A stretch of DNA of 52,065 nt from Alphaproteobacteria bacterium UBA1303 (GTDB lineage: Bacteria > Pseudomonadota > Alphaproteobacteria > Micropepsales > Micropepsaceae), in contig DBTZ01000058.1 in the NCBI GenBank assembly GCA_002307315.1, forward strand, positions 1,300 to 53,364, read 5' to 3'. Each line of letters starts with the position of its first letter. Positions within the stretch are counted from its first letter, which is position 1. The notes beneath the pieces are model-generated. The model saw only the letters and a program-made list of their open reading frames with translations, had not been told where the DNA came from and searched no databases. The position numbers and the translations under genes are program-made. Below are positions 1 through 8,903 of the stretch, in pieces.

Positions 1-45
1 AAAGTGGAAGCCGGTTTTGCGCACAGAGTTGCGATAATATCGAAA
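1..45 (+). repeat. Truncated copy A of dispersed palindromic element
   Basis: The first ~45 bases closely match the element at 27085-27151: both carry a GTGGAA(G/T)CCGGTTTTGCGCA core followed by a CAAAGTTGCGATAA-like stretch. The window edge cuts its 5' end. Its GTG is also the first possible start codon of the TonB receptor that follows, so the element overlaps the beginning of that reading frame. The similarity fades after about position 45, where the tail seen in other copies (AAAGAGTTAGAGC) is missing. Confidence 0.7.
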
Positions 46-2082
46 AACGGATATCCGACTCGACCGTATTCGAAGGTCCGTTGCTTCTGGCATGTTTTGC
101 TCCCGGCGGTTGGCGCTCTGGTGCTGACGCTGCTGGTTCCCGCCTTGGCGCAATCGATGGATTACGGCTCTCTCGAACAGTTGTTCGGCGAACCGATCAC
201 CGCCAGCGCCACCGGTTCGCCGCAGCGCGCCGCCGACGTGCCGGCCAACATGACCATCGTCACCGCCGCCGACATCCGCCGCTCCGGTGCGCACGACATC
301 CCAGGCGTGCTGCGTCACGTCGCGGGGGTCGACGTGCTGCAATGGACCAACGATTACGCCGACGTTTCGGTGCGGGGCTACAATCAGGCCTATGCCTCGC
401 GTACCTTGGTGCTGATCGATGGTCGCCAAGTCTATGCCGATTACTACGGCTACATTCCTTGGAGCGCCTTGCCGGTCGAATTGTCGGCTATCCGCCAGAT
501 CGAGATCGTGCGTGGCCCCAGTAGCGCCATGTTCAGCCTCAATGCCGCCGGCGGCGTCATCAACATCGTCACTTACAACCCGCGCTACGACGATATAAAT
601 GCCGTATCGGTGCGCGCTGGCACGCAAGGGGCGGCGGAATTTTCCGGCGTCGCCTCGCTGCGGCTAGGCGATGTCGGCGCCTTGCGGTTGTCGGCCGGAT
701 ACCGTTCCGACAGCGAGTTCCACACCCCGATTACCGCACTGATCCCCGGCATGGGACGCAACGAAAACGATCGCTCCGCCGTCGATGTGACGGCTGTTTT
801 TGCGCTCGGCCGCGCGGCCGAACTGACGCTCGATGCCAGCCATACCCATGCGCGTCAAAACGAGATGCTGCCGGGGTTCGCCATGCAGACATCGTACTAC
901 GAAACCAATTCGCTGAAGGGCGATCTGCTGGCCGATACCGATTTCGGCCTGATCAAACTGTCGGGGTACACCAATTGGATCAGTTGGAAGGGACTTAGCG
1001 TACCGTTGTTGGGGGCGTTCGTGTTGTCGAATCAAGTCTCCGTGGTTCAGGCCAGCGATACCTTCAATCCGGTAACCGATCATGTTTTTCGCCTTGCGGT
1101 CGAATACCGCCACAACAGCGTGGGCACCGCGCCGATTGCCGGCGGTACCGTCTTCTACGACATGGTGTCGGGATCGGCGATGTGGAATTGGCACATCGCG
1201 CCGACCGTGTCGCTGACCAATGCCGTGCGCTTCGATCACGTCATGCTGGGGAGGCACGGCTTTACCCCGGACACGTATCCCTTTGTCAACGCCGACTGGA
1301 ACCGCAACCGCGACGACATCAGTTTCAATAGCGGTCTGGTGTGGTGCGTCGCCGAGGACGATACGCTGCGTCTGTTGGTCGGCCGCGGCGTGCAACTGCC
1401 CAGCCTGGTGGAAACCGGCGCCATGATGATTTCCACCGCCACCACGCACGTCACCGGCAATCCCTATCTCAAATACACGTCGATGACCGATTACGAGGTG
1501 ACATGGGAACATCGGTTGCCCGACTGGGACGCCAGCGTGCAGGTTGGTGTCTTCTATCAGGATACGCGCAATCTGGTTTCGATCAGCGGCAATTATATCT
1601 ACATGCTTCCGCGTCCCTATGTGACGGCGGGCAATATCGGAACCTCGTCGGCCTTCGGCACCGAACTGACGGCGCAGGGCCGCATCGACGATGCTTGGCG
1701 CTGGTCGCTGTCCTATCGGGCGGAATTCATCGACGACGATCTGACGGCGATTGCCAAAATGCTCAGCAACATGGTCGACTACCAGCACACGACGCCGCAG
1801 CATTTGGTAAAAGCCGGCCTCGGTTGGTCGTCGGGCGATTGGGAAGCCGATACCTATCTGTATTTTCAATCGGGCGTCACCGGCTTGCAGCAATACGGTC
1901 CCAACGTTGCGGTCAAGACCTCGATCAGAATGTACGCCTCGGTCGATGCCCGCATCGCCTATCGCCTGACCGACTGGGCGGTGATGGCGGTTTCGGGGCA
2001 GAATCTGTTGCAGACGACCCAGCGGCAGACGCCTGGCCCCGAGACGGAACGCCGGCTGATGGTCACATTGACCCTGCAATGA
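4..2082 (+). CDS. TonB-dependent outer-membrane receptor
   Basis: Outer-membrane receptor that would import a siderophore, cofactor or other ligand using TonB energy; the ligand cannot be told. An export signal with a hydrophobic run and an ALA-QS cleavage-like site lies near residues 28-51. The plug domain follows (about 65-185) with GVLRHVAGVDVLQW, VSVRGYN, LVLIDGRQVYADYYGY and IEIVRGPSSAMF, then NAAGGVINIVTYNP. The rest is beta-barrel and ends in an aromatic-poor VTLTLQ. At 692 aa it has usual length. The start is unsure: the GTG at 4 lies inside a dispersed repeat and no ribosome site is visible, so the true start may be upstream of the window or at a later alternative codon such as TTG 97. 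Confidence 0.88.
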   Translation: MEAGFAHRVAIISKNGYPTRPYSKVRCFWHVLLPAVGALVLTLLVPALAQSMDYGSLEQLFGEPITASATGSPQRAADVPANMTIVTAADIRRSGAHDIPGVLRHVAGVDVLQWTNDYADVSVRGYNQAYASRTLVLIDGRQVYADYYGYIPWSALPVELSAIRQIEIVRGPSSAMFSLNAAGGVINIVTYNPRYDDINAVSVRAGTQGAAEFSGVASLRLGDVGALRLSAGYRSDSEFHTPITALIPGMGRNENDRSAVDVTAVFALGRAAELTLDASHTHARQNEMLPGFAMQTSYYETNSLKGDLLADTDFGLIKLSGYTNWISWKGLSVPLLGAFVLSNQVSVVQASDTFNPVTDHVFRLAVEYRHNSVGTAPIAGGTVFYDMVSGSAMWNWHIAPTVSLTNAVRFDHVMLGRHGFTPDTYPFVNADWNRNRDDISFNSGLVWCVAEDDTLRLLVGRGVQLPSLVETGAMMISTATTHVTGNPYLKYTSMTDYEVTWEHRLPDWDASVQVGVFYQDTRNLVSISGNYIYMLPRPYVTAGNIGTSSAFGTELTAQGRIDDAWRWSLSYRAEFIDDDLTAIAKMLSNMVDYQHTTPQHLVKAGLGWSSGDWEADTYLYFQSGVTGLQQYGPNVAVKTSIRMYASVDARIAYRLTDWAVMAVSGQNLLQTTQRQTPGPETERRLMVTLTLQ

Positions 2083-2147
2083 GAAATGGCATGCAGCATT
2101 CCTTTGCGTAAACTTTTGCGACGGTATAGAATGCCCTGAATTCCCCT

Positions 2148-2159
2148 ATACGGCCGTAT
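2148..2159. promoter_or_regulatory. Candidate operator: perfect 12-bp palindrome
   Basis: ATACGGCCGTAT is a perfect palindrome 42 bp before the start of the helix-turn-helix gene, in the only gap between it and the TonB receptor. A related half site (CGGTATA) lies at about 2132. Position and symmetry would fit autoregulation by that protein, but this is inference. Confidence 0.3.
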
Positions 2160-2201
2160 TCTGCCGTTCCGGGTGGTACACCTTTCAGGGAGCCGAGCCA
2201 G

Positions 2202-2630
2202 ATGCCGCAGGATTTCTTTACCATTGCCGATGTTGCCGCCAAGTTGCAATTGCACGCCAAGACGGTGCTGAATTTCGTCCACGAAGGTCAGCTCAAGGCG
2301 ATGCGCATCGGCAAGCAATATCGCATCGCGCCGAGCGATTTACGTGCCTTCATGCGCGGGGCGACGCCGTCGTTTCCCGGCGAAGTACAGCACGCCCGCT
2401 ATATCGAAGCCTCGGCCGTGCTCAATATCGATCTGGTCGACGCCGGTCGGGCGCTGCGCGTGGCCGCCTTAATGCAAAACGCCTGCGATGCGCAACTCGG
2501 CGGCGACGAGCACGTCCGCGTCGATTGCATCCACAACGCCGAAACGGCGCGGCTGAAGATCATCGTATCGGGCAGGGTGGAGACGGCGGCCTACTTGATA
2601 GGGCTGGTGCCGGCTTTTCTCAGGGCGTAG
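2202..2630 (+). CDS. Helix-turn-helix (excisionase-type) DNA-binding protein
   Basis: Residues 5-52 form an HTH_17/excisionase-like fold: FFTIADVAAKLQLHAKTVLN, a turn, then LKAMRIGKQYRIAPSDLRAF, where the GKQYRI segment is the family's wing. The remaining ~90 residues (IEASAVLNIDLVDAGRALRV... to AYLIGLVPAFLRA) are not recognised and could sense a ligand or mediate dimerisation. A good Shine-Dalgarno (AGGGAG, 2187-2192) precedes the ATG. It stands alone between a TonB receptor and an acyl synthetase; control of one of these neighbours or of itself is possible. Unlike phage excisionases it has a long C-terminal domain, so a chromosomal transcription regulator is more likely. Confidence 0.75.
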   Translation: MPQDFFTIADVAAKLQLHAKTVLNFVHEGQLKAMRIGKQYRIAPSDLRAFMRGATPSFPGEVQHARYIEASAVLNIDLVDAGRALRVAALMQNACDAQLGGDEHVRVDCIHNAETARLKIIVSGRVETAAYLIGLVPAFLRA

Positions 2631-2773
2631 CCCCCTCGATTTTGCTGCAACACCCTTTCCATCCCTCAGCGCCGCTCCGTTTACCATCCGCCCGATAGAG
2701 GATGCGATTCCGGCTCGCCGGCTTGACAAGCCGGTCGGTTTTCCTGTGAATCCGTCATTCAGGATCGGCCGAT

Positions 2774-2843
2774 AGAGCGCTTCGCCGAACCGTGGAATCC
2801 GATTTCCGGGTACGGGGCGCGACAACACAAAGAGTTAGAGCGG
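2774..2843 (+). repeat. Full copy B of dispersed palindromic element
   Basis: About 70 bp bounded by AGAGCG at both ends, with GTGGAATCCG-like centre and the tail CACAAAGAGTTAGAGCG. It aligns along its length with the reverse-strand copy inside the DUF1284 gene (35522-35592) and in part with copies at 1-45, 27085-27151 and 47627-47670. It ends 25 bp before the synthetase start codon, so it forms most of that gene's leader. Confidence 0.75.
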
Positions 2844-2868
2844 GCAAATCCGCCGTCTGGGGGAACAC

Positions 2869-4455
2869 GTGTCTTGCATCGCCGCCGTGTCGGGTGCGGA
2901 CCTTGTGCCGCACGACATCGTTCAGACCCAAAAGACGGTATTCCAGGCGCTGATCGATGCGCGCGCGCGTTTCGGCGGCCGTCGTCCGGCGCTCGTCGAT
3001 GCCGACGGCCGCGTTCTGAGTTATGACGACATTGTGCGTGCGGCACTGGCGTTGGGCCATTCCCTGAAGCAGGGAACCAAGCGCGGCGATGCGGTGGGCA
3101 TTATGCTGCCGACCAGTGTGGCTGCGGTCGTTGCTTTTTTTGCGGTTTCCGCCTTCGGTCGCATCCCCACCATGTTGAATTTCACCGCCGGTCCTGCCGG
3201 TTTGATCAGCAGCTTGCGGACCGCCGTCGTAAAGAAAATCGTTACGGCGCACCGGTTCATTGACATTGCCAAGCTGGACGCGCTGGCCGTCGCCGTCTCC
3301 GGCGTGACGAAGACCGTTTATCTCGAAGACGTCCGCGACGGCTTGTCGATCCTCGACAAGGCATTCGCCGGCATCGGACAATTCGTACCGAAGCTGGCGA
3401 CGGCGCACCCCTCGTACGAGGCTCCGGCGGTCATTCTCTTTACCTCCGGTACCGAGGGCGCGCCCAAGGGGGTGGCTCTGTCGCACGCCAATCTACTTGC
3501 TAACATCAAGCAGGTGGATCTGCACGAAAAGCTGTATACTAGCGACGTGTTGCTCAACCCGTTGCCGACCTTCCATTGCTTCGGACTGGTATTGGGCGTG
3601 CTGACGCCGCTGTTTCTGGGTATCAAGGCGGTGCTCCATCCCACGCCTTTGCGGCCGCGCGAAATCGTGCAGCGCGTCAAGGAAACCGCCGCGACGATCC
3701 TGCTTTCGACCGACACGTTTCTTTCGCAGTATGCGCGCGCGGCCGAACCGGGCGATTTGCAAACGGTGCGCTTTACGGTGTGCGGCGGCGAACGCGTGCG
3801 CGATGAAACCCGTCAGTTGCTGCGCAAAAAACACGGAATCGAGCCGACCGAAGGATACGGCCTGACCGAAACATCGCCCTTGGCGGCGGGCAACCAGCCA
3901 TGGATCAACCGGCCCGGCTCCGTCGGCCATTTGTTGCCGGGTATGCAGGCTCGGCTCGAACCGGTAGACGGCATCCCGGACGCGGGCCGATTGTTCCTCA
4001 AGGGGCCGAACGTCATGCTCGGCTACATCAAGCCGGACCACCCCGGCGTCATCGTTCCGCCGGAAGGTGGCTGGCACGACACCGGGGATGTCGTCGCCAT
4101 CGACGAGGAGGGCTTCATCTCCATCCGGGGTCGTCAGAAACGTTTCGCCAATGTCGGCGGCGAAACGGTTTCCTTGGCGGTGGTCGAGAATTGCGCTTCG
4201 GCCCTATGGCCGGATCATGCCCACGCCGCCGTCGCCGTCGCCGACGGGCGCAAGGGCGAGCAAATCGTGCTGTTGACGACCAATCCTAAAGCACGGCGCG
4301 AATCTCTGATCGATTGGGTGCATGATCATGGTGTGGGCGAAATCGCTCTGCCGCGCCGGATCGTTTGCGCCGATAGCATCCCTTTGCTCGGGACGGGAAA
4401 ACCGGATTACGTCGGAATCGAGAACGCCGTCCGGGCCGCTGCGGTCGGGGGCTGA
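2869..4455 (+). CDS. AMP-dependent acyl-CoA/acyl-ACP synthetase family enzyme
   Basis: ANL-superfamily adenylating enzyme (528 aa) that activates a carboxylic acid, probably a fatty acid, as acyl-AMP and transfers it to a thiol. Visible core motifs: A3 P-loop LFTSGTEGAPKGVALSH (~190-206), A5 EGYGLTETSPLA (~325), A7 GWHDTGDVVAIDEEGF (~400), A8 IRGRQKRFANVGGE (~417) and A10 with the catalytic lysine in LGTGKPDY (~505). The sequence style resembles the synthetase half of Aas (2-acyl-glycerophosphoethanolamine acyltransferase/acyl-ACP synthetase), but no acyltransferase domain is present. GTG start with GGGGG seven bases upstream. Single gene; the repeat at 2774-2843 occupies its leader. The exact acid substrate cannot be told. 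Confidence 0.85.
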   Translation: MSCIAAVSGADLVPHDIVQTQKTVFQALIDARARFGGRRPALVDADGRVLSYDDIVRAALALGHSLKQGTKRGDAVGIMLPTSVAAVVAFFAVSAFGRIPTMLNFTAGPAGLISSLRTAVVKKIVTAHRFIDIAKLDALAVAVSGVTKTVYLEDVRDGLSILDKAFAGIGQFVPKLATAHPSYEAPAVILFTSGTEGAPKGVALSHANLLANIKQVDLHEKLYTSDVLLNPLPTFHCFGLVLGVLTPLFLGIKAVLHPTPLRPREIVQRVKETAATILLSTDTFLSQYARAAEPGDLQTVRFTVCGGERVRDETRQLLRKKHGIEPTEGYGLTETSPLAAGNQPWINRPGSVGHLLPGMQARLEPVDGIPDAGRLFLKGPNVMLGYIKPDHPGVIVPPEGGWHDTGDVVAIDEEGFISIRGRQKRFANVGGETVSLAVVENCASALWPDHAHAAVAVADGRKGEQIVLLTTNPKARRESLIDWVHDHGVGEIALPRRIVCADSIPLLGTGKPDYVGIENAVRAAAVGG

Positions 4456-4577
4456 CCGGCATCCCCCGCGTTCCTCTCGCAAGGCCGTCGGCAAATACCG
4501 CCCGACTATTGCCGGCAGCGGACGGACAGGCTACGAATTGAGAATCTGTCGCAAAATCTGACCGGTCCATCTGTCCC

Positions 4578-6776
4578 ATGTCGCGCACCGCCGCCGTGTC
4601 CGTCGTCTATTCGCTGGTGCTCGCGAGTGCCTGGATGCAAGCCGCCATCGCGGATGGAGGCGTAGCGGAAGAAGTGGTCGTCGTCACCGCCGCCCGGCAC
4701 GGCGAGGCCTATGCGCAGAACCTGCCGATCACGCTGAACGTATTCGGCGAAACGTCGCTTCGTGCGCGCAATGTCGAAAGCCTGCGGGATTTGAGCTACG
4801 CCATGCCGAACGTCCAACTCGAGGATGTCGGCACTGCGCGCGGCATCGCCAATTTTTCGATCCGCGGCGTCGGGGTGAATTCGTCTACCGCGTCGGTCGA
4901 TCCGGCGGTCGGCTTGTTCGTCGACGGTCTCTATGTCGGCATCAATGCCGGCGCGTTGAGCGATCTGTTCGATGTGGAGGCGATCGAGGTTCTGCGCGGA
5001 CCGCAAGGCACGTTGTACGGCCGCAACGTCACCGGCGGTGCCGTGCTGCTGCGCACCCGTCAGCCCGTCGACGAATTCGAAGCGCATGGACGGTTGACCG
5101 TGGAAACGGGACCGAAACTGTCCGGCGAGGCGGCAATCAACGCGCCGCTGCTGCCCGGCCTGCTTGCGGTTCGGCTGGCGATACAGGGAACGCGCGACGA
5201 CGGCTGGTTCACCAACCGCCACGACGGAGCGAAGTTCGGCGCGGATACCGGCTATGCGGTACGCATCGGCCTGCGCCTTACGCCGACATCGTCGTTCGAA
5301 ACCGTCTTGCGCGCGGAATATGGCCGCGACGACGGCGACGGCCCGGCAGGGCAGAACCATGCGCTGTTTTCGCGCCGGGGGGGCGAATTTTCTCTCGACA
5401 ATCCCGGCTATGCCCGGAACCGCCACGGACAGGCGATCGTCGAAACCAATTGGCATGTGCCGTTCGGCGACGGCGTCGTCACCAACATCGCCGGTTGGCG
5501 CGATGTGACCGTCGCCTGGGCGGCGGATATCGATTCGACGCCAGCCTTCGTTTTCCACACCCGCGTTCTCAATGTCGAGAGCCAGCGCAGCGACGAAACG
5601 CGCTACGCCGGTAGCTTCGGCCCCCTCGACGTCTTGGCCGGTATCTACTATTTCGAGCAGGATCTGCTTTACATCGACGAGCGCAATTTCTCGCCGGTCT
5701 TCCGGCGCACCGGCGGCGGTAAAGGGTACTGCCGCGACGGCGCCGGGTTCGCCAGCATCGACTGGCATGCAAGCGATGCGCTGACGTTGAGCGCCGGCTT
5801 GCGCTATACCCATGAGGCCAAGACGTCGCATATCTCGCGAGTGCGCCGGGCCGCCGACAATCTCGACGGCGCTACCGTCGTACCGGGCGAAGGCGTCGTC
5901 GGCGGCGATCTCGATGCCCGCACGCTGAATTATTCGGATGGCCTTTTTTTTCAGGCGTGGGACGATCTTTCGCCGCGCATCGCCCTGCAATGGTTGCCCG
6001 ATGCCCGGACCAATCTATACGCCTCGTGGTCGCGCGCCTTTCGCGGCGGCGGCATCAATTTCCGCACGTCGACCCTCAGCATCGCGCCGCGCCGCTACGA
6101 TCCCGAAAACCAGAGCACGTTCGAGGTCGGCTGGAAACAGCGGTTTGACCGCGGCTATGCGAATGTGGCGCTGTTCCGCAACCGCATTTCCGACATGCAG
6201 CGCGACACCAATCTGGCGGATCCGATCTCCGGCGTGCAGCAGATCGTGCTCAACGCCGGCGATGCGACGCTTTACGGCGGCGAGATCGAAATGCATTGGG
6301 CGGTGAGCGAACGCTTTTCCGTCGCGGTCGAGGCCGGCTACGTACACGGCCGCTATCGTCGCGTTACCGCCGATTTGAACGGCGATCTCATCGTCGATCG
6401 GGCCGATGAACGGCTGCGTATCCCCCGTCTCGCCCCATTGAATTACGGCATAACTTTCGCCTATGCGGCACCGCTGGTGGGCGGCGAGGCGCGCGCGCTG
6501 GTTGGCTTCCATCACCGCGATGCTGCGTATTACAACGACAGCAATCTCGGGCGTCTGGCAGCGGCGGATATGCTGGATGTCAATCTGACCTTTGCGCCGT
6601 CCGAATTCTGGAGCGTTGCGCTGTACGGCAAGAACCTGACCGACGCGGCAACTTGGGGCGGCGATACCGTATTGCCGGCGACGGCGGCCTTCGGTTATTC
6701 AGGCGGCGCGCTACCTACCTTCTCGCCGCTCAACAAAGGGCGAGTGTTCGGCATCGAGATCAGGGCCGGCGGTTGA
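4578..6776 (+). CDS. TonB-dependent receptor, iron-complex type
   Basis: Second outer-membrane TonB receptor (732 aa). Signal peptide at 1-25 (SLVLASAWMQAAIA-DG). Next comes a TonB-box-like VAEEVVVVTAAR (~29-40), then the plug with NLPITLNVF, MPNVQLEDVG, FSIRGVGVN, VGLFVDGLYVG and IEVLRGPQGTLYGRNVTGGA. The barrel carries SAGLRYTHEAKT and YASWSRAFRGGGINFRT and closes with YGKNLTDAATWGGD and GRVFGIEIRAGG. This pattern is typical of the large receptor group of sphingomonads and related alphaproteobacteria. It is unlike the receptor at 4-2082, so the two are not recent duplicates. Convergent with the NUDIX regulator, 12 bp apart. Ligand unknown. Confidence 0.9.
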   Translation: MSRTAAVSVVYSLVLASAWMQAAIADGGVAEEVVVVTAARHGEAYAQNLPITLNVFGETSLRARNVESLRDLSYAMPNVQLEDVGTARGIANFSIRGVGVNSSTASVDPAVGLFVDGLYVGINAGALSDLFDVEAIEVLRGPQGTLYGRNVTGGAVLLRTRQPVDEFEAHGRLTVETGPKLSGEAAINAPLLPGLLAVRLAIQGTRDDGWFTNRHDGAKFGADTGYAVRIGLRLTPTSSFETVLRAEYGRDDGDGPAGQNHALFSRRGGEFSLDNPGYARNRHGQAIVETNWHVPFGDGVVTNIAGWRDVTVAWAADIDSTPAFVFHTRVLNVESQRSDETRYAGSFGPLDVLAGIYYFEQDLLYIDERNFSPVFRRTGGGKGYCRDGAGFASIDWHASDALTLSAGLRYTHEAKTSHISRVRRAADNLDGATVVPGEGVVGGDLDARTLNYSDGLFFQAWDDLSPRIALQWLPDARTNLYASWSRAFRGGGINFRTSTLSIAPRRYDPENQSTFEVGWKQRFDRGYANVALFRNRISDMQRDTNLADPISGVQQIVLNAGDATLYGGEIEMHWAVSERFSVAVEAGYVHGRYRRVTADLNGDLIVDRADERLRIPRLAPLNYGITFAYAAPLVGGEARALVGFHHRDAAYYNDSNLGRLAAADMLDVNLTFAPSEFWSVALYGKNLTDAATWGGDTVLPATAAFGYSGGALPTFSPLNKGRVFGIEIRAGG

Positions 6777-6788
6777 TACTCTTTTTTG

Positions 6789-7745
6789 TCAGCGCCGGAT
6801 GCCGAGGCGCACGCCGGGCGAGGGGCGCTCGCGCAAGACCTCGCGGCGGAAACGGAACATCTCGGCAGGACGGCCGCGTGCCGGCGAGGAAAACCGCCCG
6901 ATTCCCTCGACCAGGCCCTGGCCTTCGACTAGCCGGCGGAAATTCTGCTTGTGCAGACGGACGCCGGTGATCGCCTCGACGGTGCGCTGAAGCTCCAGCA
7001 GGGTGAATTCCGGCGGCATCACCTCGAACACCACCGGGCGGTATTTCATCTTGCCGCGCAGGCGGGCGATGGCGGTGGCCAGAATCCGGCGATGGTCGAA
7101 CATCATCTCATGCCCGAGCGGCAGCACACCTTTCGGGTCGGCGCGGCCGTCGCGGGCGCTTTCGCGCAAGAGACCAGCCTCGTACAGCAGTTCGTAGCGT
7201 TCAAGGACCTTTTCTTCGTCCCAGGCCATTCCGTCGAGGCCGAAGCACAGCCGCACCCGGTCGTACTGCCGATCGATGGCGTTGCGGGTTTCTGCCCGCG
7301 CGCAGAAGGCGTGCAGCGCCGGTTCGATCAGCGCCGCGATGATGGCCGGTCGTTCCTGGCGCCAATCCTCCCAAGGGAAAAAGCGGTACCAGTCGCACCA
7401 TTTGGTATCGGGGGCGTCGCGCGCGCCGCACTGGCGGGTCAGCGCCAGATAACCGACCGAAACCACCCGCGGGCCTTCGCCCGGCTTCAGTGTGTGCCGG
7501 CCGCGGTCGCCGAAGGTGTAAAGCTGCTCGACGTAACCGAGGTCGAGCTTGGCTTGTTCGCCCACCCAACTGCGCAGGCCGCTTTCCAGGGTGCGGTGGT
7601 TGATCGGATCAAACGGACCGAAGGGCAGGGAGTCCTCCTCGCCGTTCGTGTTGGCGACCACCAGCACGCTCGGCCGCTCCTCGGTGACCGAGACGATGGC
7701 CGCCGAAAGGCCGATGGCAACTACATGGGCTTCTGCATCGCTCAT
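6789..7745 (-). CDS. NUDIX domain plus winged-helix regulator (NrtR-like)
   Basis: N-terminal half is NUDIX-like: VLVVANTNGEEDSLPFGPF, then ESGLRSWVGEQAKLDLGYVE in the place of the Nudix helix and a VVSVGYLAL strand. The canonical GX5EX7REUXEEXGU box is degenerate, as in regulators that bind but do not hydrolyse their ligand. The C-terminal ~90 residues (RGKMKYRPVVFEVMPPEFTL, LQRTVEAITGVRLHKQNFRR) match the winged helix of NrtR-type proteins. NrtR controls NAD metabolism by sensing ADP-ribose; whether this homologue does so is unknown, as no NAD gene lies nearby. Last gene of a three-gene minus-strand run, 12 bp after the phosphatase-like gene. Confidence 0.75.
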   Translation of the reverse strand: MSDAEAHVVAIGLSAAIVSVTEERPSVLVVANTNGEEDSLPFGPFDPINHRTLESGLRSWVGEQAKLDLGYVEQLYTFGDRGRHTLKPGEGPRVVSVGYLALTRQCGARDAPDTKWCDWYRFFPWEDWRQERPAIIAALIEPALHAFCARAETRNAIDRQYDRVRLCFGLDGMAWDEEKVLERYELLYEAGLLRESARDGRADPKGVLPLGHEMMFDHRRILATAIARLRGKMKYRPVVFEVMPPEFTLLELQRTVEAITGVRLHKQNFRRLVEGQGLVEGIGRFSSPARGRPAEMFRFRREVLRERPSPGVRLGIRR

Positions 7746-7757
7746 GACGGCATCATA

Positions 7758-8282
7758 TCACCGCAGCATGATTTCGAGCGGAAATTCGACCGGTACGCCT
7801 TCTTCGACGAATTTTCCCGGCCCGATGTCCTCCAACGCCTGGATCATCCGTCCGTCGCGGTCCAGCGCGGCATCGGCGAAGCGGACGATAAGCCGGTTGG
7901 GCGAGGCGTGCGGGGCGCGGGCGCGCATCTTGCGGGCGATGGAAAATTCGGCACCTTCCTCCGCCCGGTCGCACATCAGGATGAACGCTGCCGCCATCGA
8001 GCGGCTGACCCCGGCCCAGCAATGCACCAGCATCGGTGCGGCCATATCCCAGGCGCGTCCGAAAGCGATCAGTTCGTCCACCTGCGTGGCCTGGGGCAGA
8101 ACTTGGCCGTCGGCCGGCGTAGCAATGTCGTGTAGGGCGAGGCGTAAATGGTTTGCCGGCACAATGGATTGCGGTGTGTCGATCATGTAGCCGGGCGACA
8201 GCAGGCTCGCCAGATGCGATGGCCGGTATTGGGCGATCGCCCGATCGACGGCGGAAAGCGGGGTGACGAGAATAAGAGACAT
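7758..8282 (-). CDS. Tyrosine-phosphatase-like protein
   Basis: 174 aa cytoplasmic protein with the cysteine-phosphatase loop LVHCWAGVSRSMAAA (~85-99; HCxxGxSRS, nucleophile Cys in HC). Length and layout fit the small alphaproteobacterial 'protein tyrosine phosphatase' family related to dual-specificity enzymes. An acid residue suited as proton donor may be in HDIATPADG (~51). The gene lies between an HD-domain hydrolase (21 bp upstream) and the NUDIX regulator (12 bp downstream), so the three are probably co-transcribed. The natural substrate could be a phosphoprotein or a small phosphate ester; the sequence does not decide. Confidence 0.8.
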   Translation of the reverse strand: MSLILVTPLSAVDRAIAQYRPSHLASLLSPGYMIDTPQSIVPANHLRLALHDIATPADGQVLPQATQVDELIAFGRAWDMAAPMLVHCWAGVSRSMAAAFILMCDRAEEGAEFSIARKMRARAPHASPNRLIVRFADAALDRDGRMIQALEDIGPGKFVEEGVPVEFPLEIMLR

Positions 8283-8303
8283 TTTTTCTATGCAATCAGG
8301 TTG

Positions 8304-8903
8304 TTATGCCGATAACTTTACAAAACGCTGGAGGAACTCCGCCTGTGCTTTTGCGGCGGGTAGCGGCGTCAGCGTCGGCGGTGCGATGCGCTGTGGCGGC
8401 AGTCCGAAGATTTTTCGTGCCTCATCCTCGGAGAACCCGGCAAGTTGAACTGCCTCGAAATAGGCCGATAGGGTATCCGCCTTCTTAAACAAAACTCTCA
8501 TCGTTTCCGGGGGGGCTGCCGGCAGGCCAAAGCGAAGATGAATGGCTGCAAGAAGTTTTAGCTCGAACGCCTTGTAATCCAAGCCAACAGCCGCTTTGAA
8601 CGGACTGATGAGGTCACTGACAACATACTCCGGTGCATCGTGCAGCAAGGCCATCAGGCGCGCTGTACGGCCGATTTTCGGGTTCAGTGCCGCCGCCAAA
8701 TCCTCCACCAGAACGCAATGTTGCGCCACCGAAAAGGCGTGATCGCCGGCCGTTTGGCCGTTCCAACGCGCCACCCTAGCCAGGCCGTGGGCGATGTCCT
8801 CGATTTCGATGTCGAGCGGCGAGGGATCCAAAAGGTCGAGCCGGCGGCCGCTGAGCATGCGCTGCCAAGCACGGGGAGGTGTTTTCTTCAATCGATCACC
8901 CAT
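8304..8903 (-). CDS. HD-domain phosphohydrolase (YfbR-like)
   Basis: 199 aa. Metal ligands of the HD fold are visible: His in GDHAFSVAQH, the signature LMALLHDAPEYVVSDL and a later Asp in KKADTLSAYFEAV. This order matches the YfbR/5'-nucleotidase type of HD protein, many of which hydrolyse (deoxy)nucleoside monophosphates. First gene of the minus-strand trio with the phosphatase-like and NUDIX genes. The grouping of a nucleotide-type hydrolase, a phosphatase fold and a nucleotide-sensing fold suggests a common role in nucleotide turnover, but that is inference. It is divergent from the histidine kinase at 9083 across 180 bp in which no gene is seen. Confidence 0.75.
   Translation of the reverse strand: MGDRLKKTPPRAWQRMLSGRRLDLLDPSPLDIEIEDIAHGLARVARWNGQTAGDHAFSVAQHCVLVEDLAAALNPKIGRTARLMALLHDAPEYVVSDLISPFKAAVGLDYKAFELKLLAAIHLRFGLPAAPPETMRVLFKKADTLSAYFEAVQLAGFSEDEARKIFGLPPQRIAPPTLTPLPAAKAQAEFLQRFVKLSA

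Noticed and set aside
4506..5990. 494-codon open frame on the minus strand
   Set aside because: Antisense to the second TonB receptor; arginine- and alanine-rich, no domain.
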